DNA from: Granulicella mallensis
GTDB lineage: Bacteria; Acidobacteriota; Terriglobia; Terriglobales; Acidobacteriaceae
Direction of reading: 5' to 3'
Length of the DNA: 64,000 bases
Assembly (NCBI RefSeq): GCF_014203225.1
Contig: NZ_JACHIO010000023.1
Span: forward strand, 37,603-101,602
The notes under the pieces are model-generated. The model had not been told where the DNA came from and ran no database searches. It worked only from the letters and a program-made list of their open reading frames with translations. A program made the translations under genes and the position numbers. Each line of letters begins with the position of its first letter. The first letter of the stretch is position 1. Below, piece after piece: positions 34,417 to 43,408 of this stretch.

Positions 34417-36629
34417 CTAAAAAAGCACCTTTACCTGCTGCGGTGCGGCTGTGTTTTGGAAGTGGAGCAGCAACGTGCGCCCGCTGCGTTGATACTGACT
34501 GCTATCAAGTGGTCTTCCATTCAACGTAACCTGTCGCACAGCTTTCCCTAGAAGGATGCGAGCCACGGCTTGTGTCTGGTCGATGCCCTCTGCTTGAAAG
34601 GTGAGGCTATCGGCAGAGACCTGTTCGTGAGAGATCTTTGCGGAAGCTGCAACCAGACGGGGAGTAGAAGAGTTCAGAGAATTAACATCGAGCAAAAGCG
34701 CGCGTGTGCCCGGCTTGATGATGACGTGGTCGCTCTCCGCTAAATCCGGGTCGAAGAGGTTGATCAGGTCACCCTTGACCACGACCGGCGACTTCGCGGA
34801 CGAGGCTACATCCGTGGGGTCCGCATCCAATCCCGCCGCGATCACATACGGCCCGCGCCGAAGTACGAGCGAGCGTGTTTCCTGAAGCGATAGATGAATG
34901 GCCCCTGCAGCCGTGTGGAGCAGTGTAAGCAGCTGTGCGGACCCCGTGGGGCTGTGAGTAAGAGCAGCCGGACTTTGCGATTCGAAGAGTACAAAGCCTC
35001 TGCCAACAGGGTGCAGTCCGGTCGCGTCCGGCGCAATGCCCAGTTCCTGGAATAGCTGCTGCCGGGGAGTCGCGAAATGTTGTCCCCCGGAGTTCCACCA
35101 ATCACTGGCCTTGTTGTAGGGGTCTTTATCATCGTCCACAACCATGAGCGCGCCACCGGACCGGACCCATGCCGCAAGCGCGGTATGGAATGCCGGTGAT
35201 GGCGGCTTCTGGCCATCGTAGGTCAGCAACAGAATCTTGTAGGGTTTCAGAAAGCCTGCGGCGCCGGCTTCTTATAGCTGCTTTCTATCTGGACGGGTTC
35301 TATCGGCATCCCATGCATCAGCAAAGGAAGCGCAAGTCCATAAAACTCTCCGAGATTGCTGTCAGAAGGCTGCGGCGCGGCGCGCTGGAACATAAGCGTA
35401 TCGGAGACGAGCACACCAATGCCCTGTGTCCCTGCTGTCTCCCATCGCGTCGCTGTCGCAGGTTGCTCCATCTCGCCCAGAGCGTGGAAGACAGCCTGCA
35501 ACTCCGTCTCGTATGCCTTCGGAATCACGGTCTTCACCGGGTCAGGATTGGAAGCTGTGGGTTCCACGGAGGGACGCGTGGAGTCCAACCCGAAGATTCT
35601 CTCTGGCCATGGAAGCACTTCGTATCGTGATACCGCAGGTTGGAGGAGGGACGCGACCAATGTGCTCTCCCAGTTGAGGCGGTAGTCGGTCCAGGAGTGG
35701 CGAGGGTTGTCCTCGATCGGGTCGTTGAGGTACCAGATCGGCTTTCCCGAAGAGCGCGCTATGTTCTGGAGCGCTCCATACTCAAGAAAAGCAGTCTCAA
35801 AGGTTCGTTCCTGAAGCACTCCGTCATACACGTTCGGAGCCCTGGAGGTCCCGGTCCATACCTGTGCAATGTAACCGTCGGCGCCGACGTCAAGCAGCGA
35901 AGACTCGGGGCTGACAATCTCCCACTGCGCATAGTTGATCAGCGAATGCGTCGCGACATAGCAGGGGATGGAACGGTGATGAAGCTCCCCGTAAGCTTTC
36001 ACCGCATCGAAGACCTGAGAGAGTGCGCGACGGTAAAGAAAGTATTTCAGCTTTGACGCACGGTACTGAGCGTCGGGCGATGCGGAGGGATCTTGCCAGG
36101 GCTCGTGATAATAGCTCTGCCACTCTCGCTTAAAGCTCTCACTCCATCCGGCACGCGCCCAAAACTCCGGTTCTTCCAGATAGATCGCCTCGGCTCCCGC
36201 ATCGATCGCCTCTTCCGCTCCCTTGGCCAGATAGCGGCCATACGAGATGCTGGGTGAGATATACGGAACTTCACGGCCTCCGTGCAGGATCAGTTTTCCG
36301 CTCTTCTCCTGCTGCGTCTCGTCCCAGTGTTCTTTGCCGTCGAAATCCCCGCGAAGATAGGGAGCATAACGCCCCCAGGCAACACCGGTCATGACGGTCA
36401 CTCGGTAGCCATGTTCGCGCCAGGACCGGATACGTTCGCTCGTCGTGTCATCAAGCCCATAGACCATCACCGTGTCGGCATTGATGTTGGTGCGCGGAGA
36501 CCATTCTTTCCCCGTTTGAAAGATGAGACGATCCTGTGTTTTTGATGGAACGGACTGAGCCGAAGCCAAAAACGGATAAGACGCGGCGAAGATCAGGAAT
36601 GCACGACCTGCGAATGTGAGACATTTCAT
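34417..36629 (-). pseudogene. putative glycoside hydrolase split by a frameshift
   Basis: The N-terminal part (36629 to the TGA at 35247-35249, 460 aa) has a signal peptide ending in A-S-A-Q and a TIM-barrel-like region with A-G-A-E-A-I-Y-L-E-E-P-E, whose glutamates could be catalytic. The C-terminal part (to 34417) continues in another frame, reading L-K-P-Y-K-I-L-L-L-T-Y-D-G-Q and A-W-V-R-S-G-G, as in the beta-galactosidase-trimerisation/GATase-like domains of several glycosidases. One extra base in the TTT run near 35255-35260 would join both into about 737 aa. It lies 28 bp downstream of GH92. Loss of one T in a short run, or a sequencing error, explains the break. The specific glycosidase family was not recognised. 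Confidence 0.65.
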
Positions 36630-36657
36630 CGATGATTTCTTTCTCCCAAAGTACTCA

Positions 36658-38985
36658 TCAGTTTGACGATGACATGGAGGGCGGAGCCGCACTGGGATCG
36701 CTTCCCCACTGCTTATTCGGTAGCGGCCCCATGTTGAGGACAAGCTTGCCCCCCGCCTCAATATCGGAGTGACTGAACCAGGGTTTATTCCAGGCCTTTC
36801 CATTGAGCGTCGCGGACTGGATGTAGATGTTCTTCTCCGAGTTATGGTTCGCTACCATCTCGAAGGTTTTGCCGTTACCCATGTGCATGACCGTATGGGT
36901 AAAGAGAGGGCTCCCAAGGATGTAGTTCGGGCTGGAGGGATCGACGGTATAGAAGCCCATCGCGCTCATGACGTACCAGGAGGAAGTGGAGCCCTGGTCG
37001 TCCATGCCTGGGAAGGCATAGCCTGTCTTATCGCTACCGTACATCTCGCGGAGAATCCTGCGCACCAGGGCCTGCGTCTTCCAGGGCTGCCCGGCCCAGT
37101 CATAATAGTAAGCGGCCTGCTGGTCGGGTTGATTCCCTTGCACATACTCGCCGACAAGTCCGGTGCAGTCTCGGCATACACCCTTGGCCGTGTAGGGAGT
37201 GCTGAAGAACTCATCGAGTTTGGCGGCAAACTTCTCCCGGCCACCGAGCAGGTTCGCGAGGCCCTGTACGTCATGCGGGACGAGCCAGAGGGTGGACCAG
37301 CCCGAAGCCTCCTTCATCATGAAGTTGTAGTAAGGCTCGCCGGGGTCGAAGGGGGCAATCCACTTACCGTCCTCTGTCTTTCCGCGCACAAAACCGATGG
37401 AGGGATCGAAGACATTGCGGTAATTCTGTGCACGCTTTAGAAACATCTCGTAATCGGCCTGCCTGCCGAGCCGCTTCGCGTAGATGGCCATGGCATAGTC
37501 ATCCCAGCTGTACTCGAGTGTGGTCGCCGCGCCTGCCTTGCCTCCGGCATAAGGCGGGCTGGGATTGCCGGACGGGATGATATCGGAGATCCAGCCGTTC
37601 TTCATGTACTCGGCGAGGTAACCGCGAGGGCCAGCCGGATCGGTGGCGTTCTTGCGGAGATACTCGTAGGTTCCGGCCCAGTCGAAGTCCAGCCCACGCT
37701 CCCAATCGCCGAGGTACATAAACACAGCGTTGTCGCCGTGAAAGGACGTCCCCATGTAACCGGACTCGCGCGCCATATCTAACTGTGAGTGAAGGATGTC
37801 GGTCTTTACCTTCGGCTCAAGAAGAGTGAGCAGAACAATCTGGTCCCTGCCGGTGTCCCAGAAAGGCACCTCGTTGTAGCGATCGTACGTAGCCGTCGTG
37901 ACCGTACCGTCGCGGGTCACGAACGGCTCGCCCTTTTGCGCGACCAACCGGGGACTCGCGAAGGAGTGCTGCAGGCACGAGTAAAACAGCATCTTCTCTT
38001 TCTCCGAGCCACCCTCCACCTCGATCTGGTTGAGCTTAGCGGCCCAGGCATCCTCGGCCTGACGATGCACGCGGTCAAAATCCCAGCCCGGGTCCTCGGA
38101 TTGGAGGCGCTGCTCGGCTTGTTCGTAGCTCGTGCCGTGGGCGATCTTGACGAGGACCTGCTCCCCTGCGGTCGTCGTGAGGTTCAGATACGCTCCGGCA
38201 AAGGGCCCGGAGATCTTAGCCTGGCCCGCAACAACCTCTCTGCTGCCGAGGATCGACCCCTCCTCGCCCTTTTCTCCATTGCGAGGCGGGAACTGGCGGA
38301 AGGTGCCGAAAGCGCTAAAGGGTTTTGAGAACTGAGCGACGAAGTAGGTATTGGCGTGATTGCGGCCACGCGCAAAATAGCCCCGGATGGTGTGGTCACC
38401 AACGACCTCGATGCTGCCGCCTGCCCACCCCAGGTCGAGCAGGAGATGGGATTGGCTGCTGTCGGGATAGGTGATGCGGTAGAGACCGGTCCAGGTGGTG
38501 GCGGTGAGTTCTACGCCGGTCTTAAAGGTGTCAAGGTAGACGGAGTAATAGCCGGGGCTGGCGTGCTCGCGGGCTTTGTCATAAAACGATACGGTGCGCT
38601 GTGGAGGAACGGTCCAGTCGCCGACGACCGGCATGAGGATGGGTCCGCCGCGCTCGCCGCTCGAGAAGCCAACCATCGTGGGGTTGGGATAGTAGTAGGG
38701 AGCGGGAACGCCCGCCTGATAGCTCAGCGGAAGGTTCGCGTTGATAGGCCCGATATCGGTCGCGCTGTGAGGAAGCGCAGCGCCGGGCGAGGTGAAGCCA
38801 GAGTAGAGCTGTTCGCCGGCCGGAGGCGCATTGCCGATGAGCTTTGGATTGTCGAGCGGAGCCGTGCCGACAAGAGCGTTGGCGTAGTCGACAGGGCGCT
38901 TGCCTGCAGTCTGAGAGAACGCGGCCGGTGCAAGAAAGATGAGGAGCGCAGTAGCTGCCGCGTAACGGCCATAGAAAATAAACAA
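36658..38985 (-). CDS. GH92 family alpha-mannosidase
   Basis: The 775-aa secreted protein has the GH92 two-domain layout: an N-terminal beta-sandwich (V-D-Y-A-N-A-L-V-G-T, with G-A-A-L-P-H) and an (alpha/alpha)6 catalytic barrel (P-F-W-D-T-G-R-D-Q, and G-M-D-D-Q-G-S-T-S-S-W-Y-V-M). GH92 enzymes are Ca2+-dependent exo-alpha-mannosidases acting on alpha-1,2/1,3 and other mannosides. Translation most likely starts at TTG 38985: AGGAG lies 8 nt upstream and a signal peptide follows directly. The frame is open to 39219, but that stretch overlaps the upstream gene and is not protein-like. It lies 55 bp after a TonB receptor, so the two form a mannan or N-glycan utilisation operon. Confidence 0.92.
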   Translation of the reverse strand: MFIFYGRYAAATALLIFLAPAAFSQTAGKRPVDYANALVGTAPLDNPKLIGNAPPAGEQLYSGFTSPGAALPHSATDIGPINANLPLSYQAGVPAPYYYPNPTMVGFSSGERGGPILMPVVGDWTVPPQRTVSFYDKAREHASPGYYSVYLDTFKTGVELTATTWTGLYRITYPDSSQSHLLLDLGWAGGSIEVVGDHTIRGYFARGRNHANTYFVAQFSKPFSAFGTFRQFPPRNGEKGEEGSILGSREVVAGQAKISGPFAGAYLNLTTTAGEQVLVKIAHGTSYEQAEQRLQSEDPGWDFDRVHRQAEDAWAAKLNQIEVEGGSEKEKMLFYSCLQHSFASPRLVAQKGEPFVTRDGTVTTATYDRYNEVPFWDTGRDQIVLLTLLEPKVKTDILHSQLDMARESGYMGTSFHGDNAVFMYLGDWERGLDFDWAGTYEYLRKNATDPAGPRGYLAEYMKNGWISDIIPSGNPSPPYAGGKAGAATTLEYSWDDYAMAIYAKRLGRQADYEMFLKRAQNYRNVFDPSIGFVRGKTEDGKWIAPFDPGEPYYNFMMKEASGWSTLWLVPHDVQGLANLLGGREKFAAKLDEFFSTPYTAKGVCRDCTGLVGEYVQGNQPDQQAAYYYDWAGQPWKTQALVRRILREMYGSDKTGYAFPGMDDQGSTSSWYVMSAMGFYTVDPSSPNYILGSPLFTHTVMHMGNGKTFEMVANHNSEKNIYIQSATLNGKAWNKPWFSHSDIEAGGKLVLNMGPLPNKQWGSDPSAAPPSMSSSN

Positions 38986-39040
38986 GGGCAAATCTCCTGA
39001 TGAAAGAGGGCTTGCGGATGATGAAGCTATGAGGGCGCGG

Positions 39041-42000
39041 TTACCACTGAACGCGCGCCGCAAGCTGGCCATTACGGGGGGTTCCTGAAACACCGGTAAC
39101 CTGACCAAAGGTTGTGTCGTTCGGGTTGGTGTCGGGTGAGTTGATGTAATGGCGGTTGAACACGTTGTAGAACTCGGCGCGGATGGTGGCTTTGAAGCGG
39201 CCTTCTGGGCCCATGGCAAAAGCCTTGCTCAGCGAAACACTCTCACTGGCATCGCTGGCGAGACCCGGGTTCCAGCGCCAGTGGTTGTAGTTGTAGGGCG
39301 TGTTGCCAAGAGTGCCCAGGGTCGGGGTTGTGAAGAGGCTGGGGCTGAAGTCCTGGTTGCGCGGGTCTGAGGTATTGGCCAGGTCGACGTAATGGCCATG
39401 GAAATGATTCTTGATGTTGTCGGCTGTGACTCCGGGAGCGAAGTTGTCACGTTGATTTTGGAAGAAGAAGGGATATTGCACAGGGGAGTTAACCGTGCCC
39501 ATGGGGCCGCCGGAGCCATAGGTGAGAGAGGATCCTACAGTCCAGCCGCCGACCGCTGCGTCAAGCAAACGACCTTTCGACAGGAAGGCCTGACCATTCC
39601 CGAACGGAAGCTGATAGGTAATGTAGCCGGTGACCACCTGGAGTTGATCGGTGCCCTGAACAAAGCCGTGCGAAGCAGGAATGTCAGCTGCGCTTTGATA
39701 GCCGTACAGACCATTGCCGCCCGGTGCCGAGCGGTGAGCTAGATTGCTGCCCTCGAGATGCGAGAGTGTGTAACTTATATCCACGTTCAGATTGTGTGAA
39801 CTGCGTGCCTTAACCTCCGCGACGAAAGCATTGTAAGAACTCGAGCCAATCTGCTGGTCGGTCTCGAGCACAATTTTATTGTTGAAGGAAGCGGCTTGAG
39901 GGATGGGAGCGATAGCCGCGTAAGCGGGACCGCTGAAACCCTGGTAAGGATAGGGAACGCCGTCATTAGCGGCATCGGCGGCACTACTGATCGTGTCGTT
40001 GATGTGGCCGGAGGTAAGCAGGTGGCTGTAGGTGTTGAAGTCGGGATAGTTGATGCCGACCGACTCGGAGTTATCGTGGAGGGCGCTTCCGAGGCTACCC
40101 ATATATCGCGCATCGAGAATGATGTTCTTGGCAAGTTCGTACTGCACGCCAGCGTAAAAATTCTGCGCCCGGCCGAGGTGGAGCGTCTTAGGACTGATGT
40201 AAAAAGGGGAATCGTTGCCCATGCTCGTCTGGGTAATCGAGCGCTGCAGTAGGACAGTTGTTCCGGGATAGCCGTTCCCCCAGTTGAAGGCAGTAGAACC
40301 CGGAACATTGTTAGGCACGATGTTGGTGCCGGTCCAGAACTCACCCTGCTGCGAAGGGAAACCGTAGCCGTAGCCCGCGTTGAACTCACCGAGAGGCACA
40401 TAGTAAAGACCGTAGCTTGCACGCACCAGCAGCTTGCTGGTGAGTTGGTAGGCACCGCCGAGGTGCGGCGCGAACTGCCGTAAGGTGTTATCGGTCTGGA
40501 AGGTAGAGCCGGAGTTTTGCGCGAAGGTCCAGGCTCCCTTGTAGCTGCCCCAAAGAGGATTCTGTTGGGTCAGGTCGAAGTTAGTCCAGTGACCGTCTTG
40601 CTGGTGACCGGCAAAGGTGAAGATCCAGGTAAGGCCAAGGTTGAGGGTAAGACGAGTATTGACCTTCCAGTCGTCCTGGGCGAAGGCGTTGATGTACTTC
40701 TGCCGCGGATACGTGGGCTCAGGAACGTTCTGCGACGCTGACTGCACATCTCCGAGCAGGAGATTGGCGAAGGCACTCCCGACATAAGGCGTCAGCGAGG
40801 TGTCGGTGGGGCCGCCGGTTACATTGCTGAAGTTGTAGTTCTGAATGTTGCCGCCAGAGTTGGAGTTCAGGCCTTGGAGAAACACCTGGCCGCCGAACTT
40901 GTACGAGTGATTGCCATGCTGCCAGGCCACCGTGTCCTGGAAATGGTAACCGTAATAGTTTTGGTAAGAGTCTACCGACGTGCCGAGATTCTGCTCCCCG
41001 ACACCGTTACTGCTGCTGAATCCGATTGTTGGAAACGCTGTGCTGTCGGCGTTGAATCCATAGACTGAGGCACTGGCAACCTGGTTCACTGGCACCTGGG
41101 TGTACTGTGTCGAGGAGTAGCCGACACCGAAGGTGTTCAGCAGGTTGGGCGTGATCGTGTAATTATCCACCACGCGCGCAATGAAGTTTGGCGTGTTGTT
41201 ACTCCACTCCTGGCTCAACGGGCCGGGATCGCTGAGGGTGCTCACCAGGCCGCCGCCGGTTACACTGACCCACTTCACATAGTCGAACGAAGCGCTCAGA
41301 TGATGAGCGGTCGAAAAGTTGTGGTCTAGCTTGATATCAAAGGACCGCTTGGTTTCGCTCGGCGTGTTGCTCACAACGGTCGGGTAGTTGTTGTAGATGC
41401 GGCTGGTCAGAGTCGGCTTGTAATACTTTTGGTAAATTCCGATGATATTTTGCGTCTGAGTGCTAGTGAAGCGGCCCGACGGAATCACGTTGTTGGCGAA
41501 CGGCGTAGCGCAGGTCTGCCCGTTAACAACCTTCTGCGTCCGCGGATCGAAGATCTGCCCGTACTGATACGGAAGGCCGGTACAGGGATTGATAAATGCG
41601 GCGCCTGTGGCTGCGTTGACAACGTTGCCCTGCTGGGTGCCTCCGGTCAGCAGCTCGCTGAAATCGCCGGTGAGCATGCGTGCCGTGGGCACGGTGGTGC
41701 TATTGGGGTTCAGTGTGTCGTTAGTCTGGCTGTAGTACTCGTAGTCTCCGAAGAGAAAGGTGCGGTTCTTCCACAGAGGACCGCCAAGGCTGCCCCCGTA
41801 ATCGTTAAACCGGTCGCGCGGACGAGAGTTACTACGGATGCAGGTCGCATCGTTGGAGGCGCAACCGGCGAGAAAGTAATTGTTCTGCCACGAATTTGCA
41901 TTGAGAGCTTCGTTCTGAAGGAACTCGAAGGCGCTGCCATGAATCTTGTTGCTTCCCGATTTGAGCTCGAAGAGCAGGACGCCGCCGCCGGTACTGCCGA

Positions 42001-42694
42001 GTTCGGCGCTGGCATTGCCCGTCATGACCTGCGTCTCAGCGATGGCTTCCAGGCCGGGGGTAGCGATGGCTCCCTGGGGCCCGGCGCCGGCGTCCACGCC
42101 ATCGACGTAGGCCGTGTTGGTCCAGGAGTTGGCACCTCCGAGATACAAGGTGCTGTAGACCTGGTTCCCTGAGATACCAGACTTGGCGGCGCTCGGAGTA
42201 CTCTGCACCAGGAGCTGCACGGCGTCGCGGCCGTTGGTGGCGTTCAGAGGCAGGTCGCGAAGCGCTTCCTCTTCAAGCGTGTTCGTGATGGTCGATGTGT
42301 CCGATTCGAGCAACTGCGGAGCGGCACTGACGGAGACAACTTCGTTGGAGGAGCCGATCTCCATGCTCACATCAAGGGCCTGGACCTGCGTGGCGACGAG
42401 ATGAACGGAGGACTTCGAGTCTTTGAAGCCCTTGTGACTCATCTGGACGCTGTAATCGCCGATCGGAAGCCCCGTAATGCTGTATACCCCGGCGGCATTG
42501 GTGAGACTGGTAAACGTCGCCCCTGTATTGGCGTCTTTAACGATAACGTTAACACCCGAAATCAGCGCTCCGGTCGAATCGGACACATGTCCCGTCACCG
42601 TGGCTCGATCGGCCTGAGCGAACAGCACTCCTGTGCACAAGAATGCCTGTAAAAGAAACGTGCCAAAACCCCGAAGTTTTCCTGGTAAATGCAT
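39041..42694 (-). CDS. Oar-type TonB-dependent receptor of the mannosidase operon
   Basis: The 1217-aa outer-membrane receptor has GAGGAG 10 nt before the ATG and a signal peptide ending F-A-Q-A. A carboxypeptidase-regulatory domain follows (V-T-G-H-V-S-D-S-T-G-A and Y-S-I-T-G-L-P-I-G-D-Y-S-V), then a plug domain with V-S-V-S-A-A-P-Q-L-L-E and a beta-barrel ending R-V-Q-W, whose terminal aromatic residue is typical for barrel assembly. It leads the operon with GH92 and the split glycosidase, so it probably imports oligomannosides released at the surface. The substrate is inferred from context only. Confidence 0.88.
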   Translation of the reverse strand: MHLPGKLRGFGTFLLQAFLCTGVLFAQADRATVTGHVSDSTGALISGVNVIVKDANTGATFTSLTNAAGVYSITGLPIGDYSVQMSHKGFKDSKSSVHLVATQVQALDVSMEIGSSNEVVSVSAAPQLLESDTSTITNTLEEEALRDLPLNATNGRDAVQLLVQSTPSAAKSGISGNQVYSTLYLGGANSWTNTAYVDGVDAGAGPQGAIATPGLEAIAETQVMTGNASAELGSTGGGVLLFELKSGSNKIHGSAFEFLQNEALNANSWQNNYFLAGCASNDATCIRSNSRPRDRFNDYGGSLGGPLWKNRTFLFGDYEYYSQTNDTLNPNSTTVPTARMLTGDFSELLTGGTQQGNVVNAATGAAFINPCTGLPYQYGQIFDPRTQKVVNGQTCATPFANNVIPSGRFTSTQTQNIIGIYQKYYKPTLTSRIYNNYPTVVSNTPSETKRSFDIKLDHNFSTAHHLSASFDYVKWVSVTGGGLVSTLSDPGPLSQEWSNNTPNFIARVVDNYTITPNLLNTFGVGYSSTQYTQVPVNQVASASVYGFNADSTAFPTIGFSSSNGVGEQNLGTSVDSYQNYYGYHFQDTVAWQHGNHSYKFGGQVFLQGLNSNSGGNIQNYNFSNVTGGPTDTSLTPYVGSAFANLLLGDVQSASQNVPEPTYPRQKYINAFAQDDWKVNTRLTLNLGLTWIFTFAGHQQDGHWTNFDLTQQNPLWGSYKGAWTFAQNSGSTFQTDNTLRQFAPHLGGAYQLTSKLLVRASYGLYYVPLGEFNAGYGYGFPSQQGEFWTGTNIVPNNVPGSTAFNWGNGYPGTTVLLQRSITQTSMGNDSPFYISPKTLHLGRAQNFYAGVQYELAKNIILDARYMGSLGSALHDNSESVGINYPDFNTYSHLLTSGHINDTISSAADAANDGVPYPYQGFSGPAYAAIAPIPQAASFNNKIVLETDQQIGSSSYNAFVAEVKARSSHNLNVDISYTLSHLEGSNLAHRSAPGGNGLYGYQSAADIPASHGFVQGTDQLQVVTGYITYQLPFGNGQAFLSKGRLLDAAVGGWTVGSSLTYGSGGPMGTVNSPVQYPFFFQNQRDNFAPGVTADNIKNHFHGHYVDLANTSDPRNQDFSPSLFTTPTLGTLGNTPYNYNHWRWNPGLASDASESVSLSKAFAMGPEGRFKATIRAEFYNVFNRHYINSPDTNPNDTTFGQVTGVSGTPRNGQLAARVQW

Positions 42695-42959
42695 TTATGC
42701 AAATCTCCTCGCGAGCCAGCAGCATCGTGCTAGAAACACATCGGGAAAAATACCCGCATAGGATTGCAATTTACGCAAGAAGATCAGGCCCAACTGCCAC
42801 TACTCAAATCCAATTTGTGAACGATAACATTTGGCAGAATTTATATGTCCCACAGCACAGGACTGTCAAGGGCTTTTAGAAATTGTTTGCCATTTGGGTT
42901 GTAAATCCTCTATCGGGGAGCACCGGGAACAAGATCGCACCAAAAGTGGCACCATCGCA

Positions 42960-42999
42960 TTTTGAGCATGAAAAAGCCTCTCGGTCGAGAGGCTTTGAT
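42960..42999 (-). terminator. minus-strand intrinsic terminator, copy 2 of a 40-bp repeat
   Basis: Identical over 40 bp to 33001-33040, with the stem at 42973-42996 and a minus-strand T-run. It lies just downstream (minus direction) of the degraded tRNA-Leu 3' end at 43031-43082, so it may be the original terminator of that tRNA gene, displaced by island insertion. Confidence 0.75.
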
Positions 43000-43030
43000 A
43001 TTTCCATTCCATTCATCTCATGGAAATATA

Positions 43031-43082
43031 GGGTGCCCGGAGGGGGACTTGAATCCCACGACCGGTTAAGGTCTGCGGATTA
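43031..43082 (-). repeat. degenerate tRNA-Leu 3' end: outer attachment-site copy A
   Basis: This segment matches the 3' half of the intact tRNA-Leu gene at 54005-54061 with one base missing and one changed in the T-arm region. After GGATT the match ends. It is the most diverged of three copies and marks the left edge of the composite island. Confidence 0.8.
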
Positions 43083-43176
43083 GCAGTGATTCGAGTTCCT
43101 ACGAGACAAGCTTGCTAAAATCTGGGTTGCAAAGAAGCCGTGACAACGAAGTTGTAGCTGAGACGCATGACTTTCA

Positions 43177-43310
43177 GTGACCGCTCGAAGACCCTCGAGC
43201 CTCTGCTGTGCCGAGATACAGCAGGCGTCGATAGAAGAAGAATGTCACGAAGTACAGATCGCCCGGCCGTTGGTACCGCACAAGGTCTTCGCCATGCCGA
43301 GCAGTGTAAA
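43177..43310 (-). pseudogene. REP-associated tyrosine transposase (RAYT) N-terminal remnant
   Basis: Read on the minus strand, this stretch encodes Y-Q-R-P-G-D-L-Y-F-V-T-F-F-F-Y-R-R-L-L-Y, as in the N-termini of IS200-like RAYT (Y1_Tnp) proteins common in Acidobacteriota. No HUH motif or catalytic tyrosine follows; the frame ends after about 15 more residues. It is a truncated remnant. Confidence 0.65.
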
Positions 43311-43340
43311 CTGCGGTGTTGCTCCTGAACATCCTACAAA

Positions 43341-43366
43341 CCCATATCTCAAAAACGAGATATGGG
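43341..43366. repeat. REP-like palindrome
   Basis: A perfect 10-bp inverted repeat, CCCATATCTC and GAGATATGGG, with a 6-nt loop is followed by CCACCCACCC. It lies next to the RAYT remnant, the expected partner of REP sequences, and 43 bp before the start of the next gene. Confidence 0.65.
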
Positions 43367-43408
43367 CCACCCACCCGCCCTCCCCTCAAGCCCTCGCAGG
43401 AGTCTCCG

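Larger units (their letters stand above)
42695..43408. other. gene-free region with island end, repeats and transposase remnant
   Basis: About 700 bp lie between the TonB receptor and the first island gene. They hold the second copy of the 40-bp terminator (42960-42999), a degraded tRNA-Leu 3' end (43031-43082), a RAYT transposase fragment (about 43177-43310) and a REP-like palindrome (43341-43366). Each is listed separately. Confidence 0.7.

Noticed and set aside
34417..35262. Programmed -1 frameshift in the glycosidase
   Set aside because: The site lacks a canonical X-XXY-YYZ slippery heptamer and no downstream pseudoknot was evident; a lost base is simpler.
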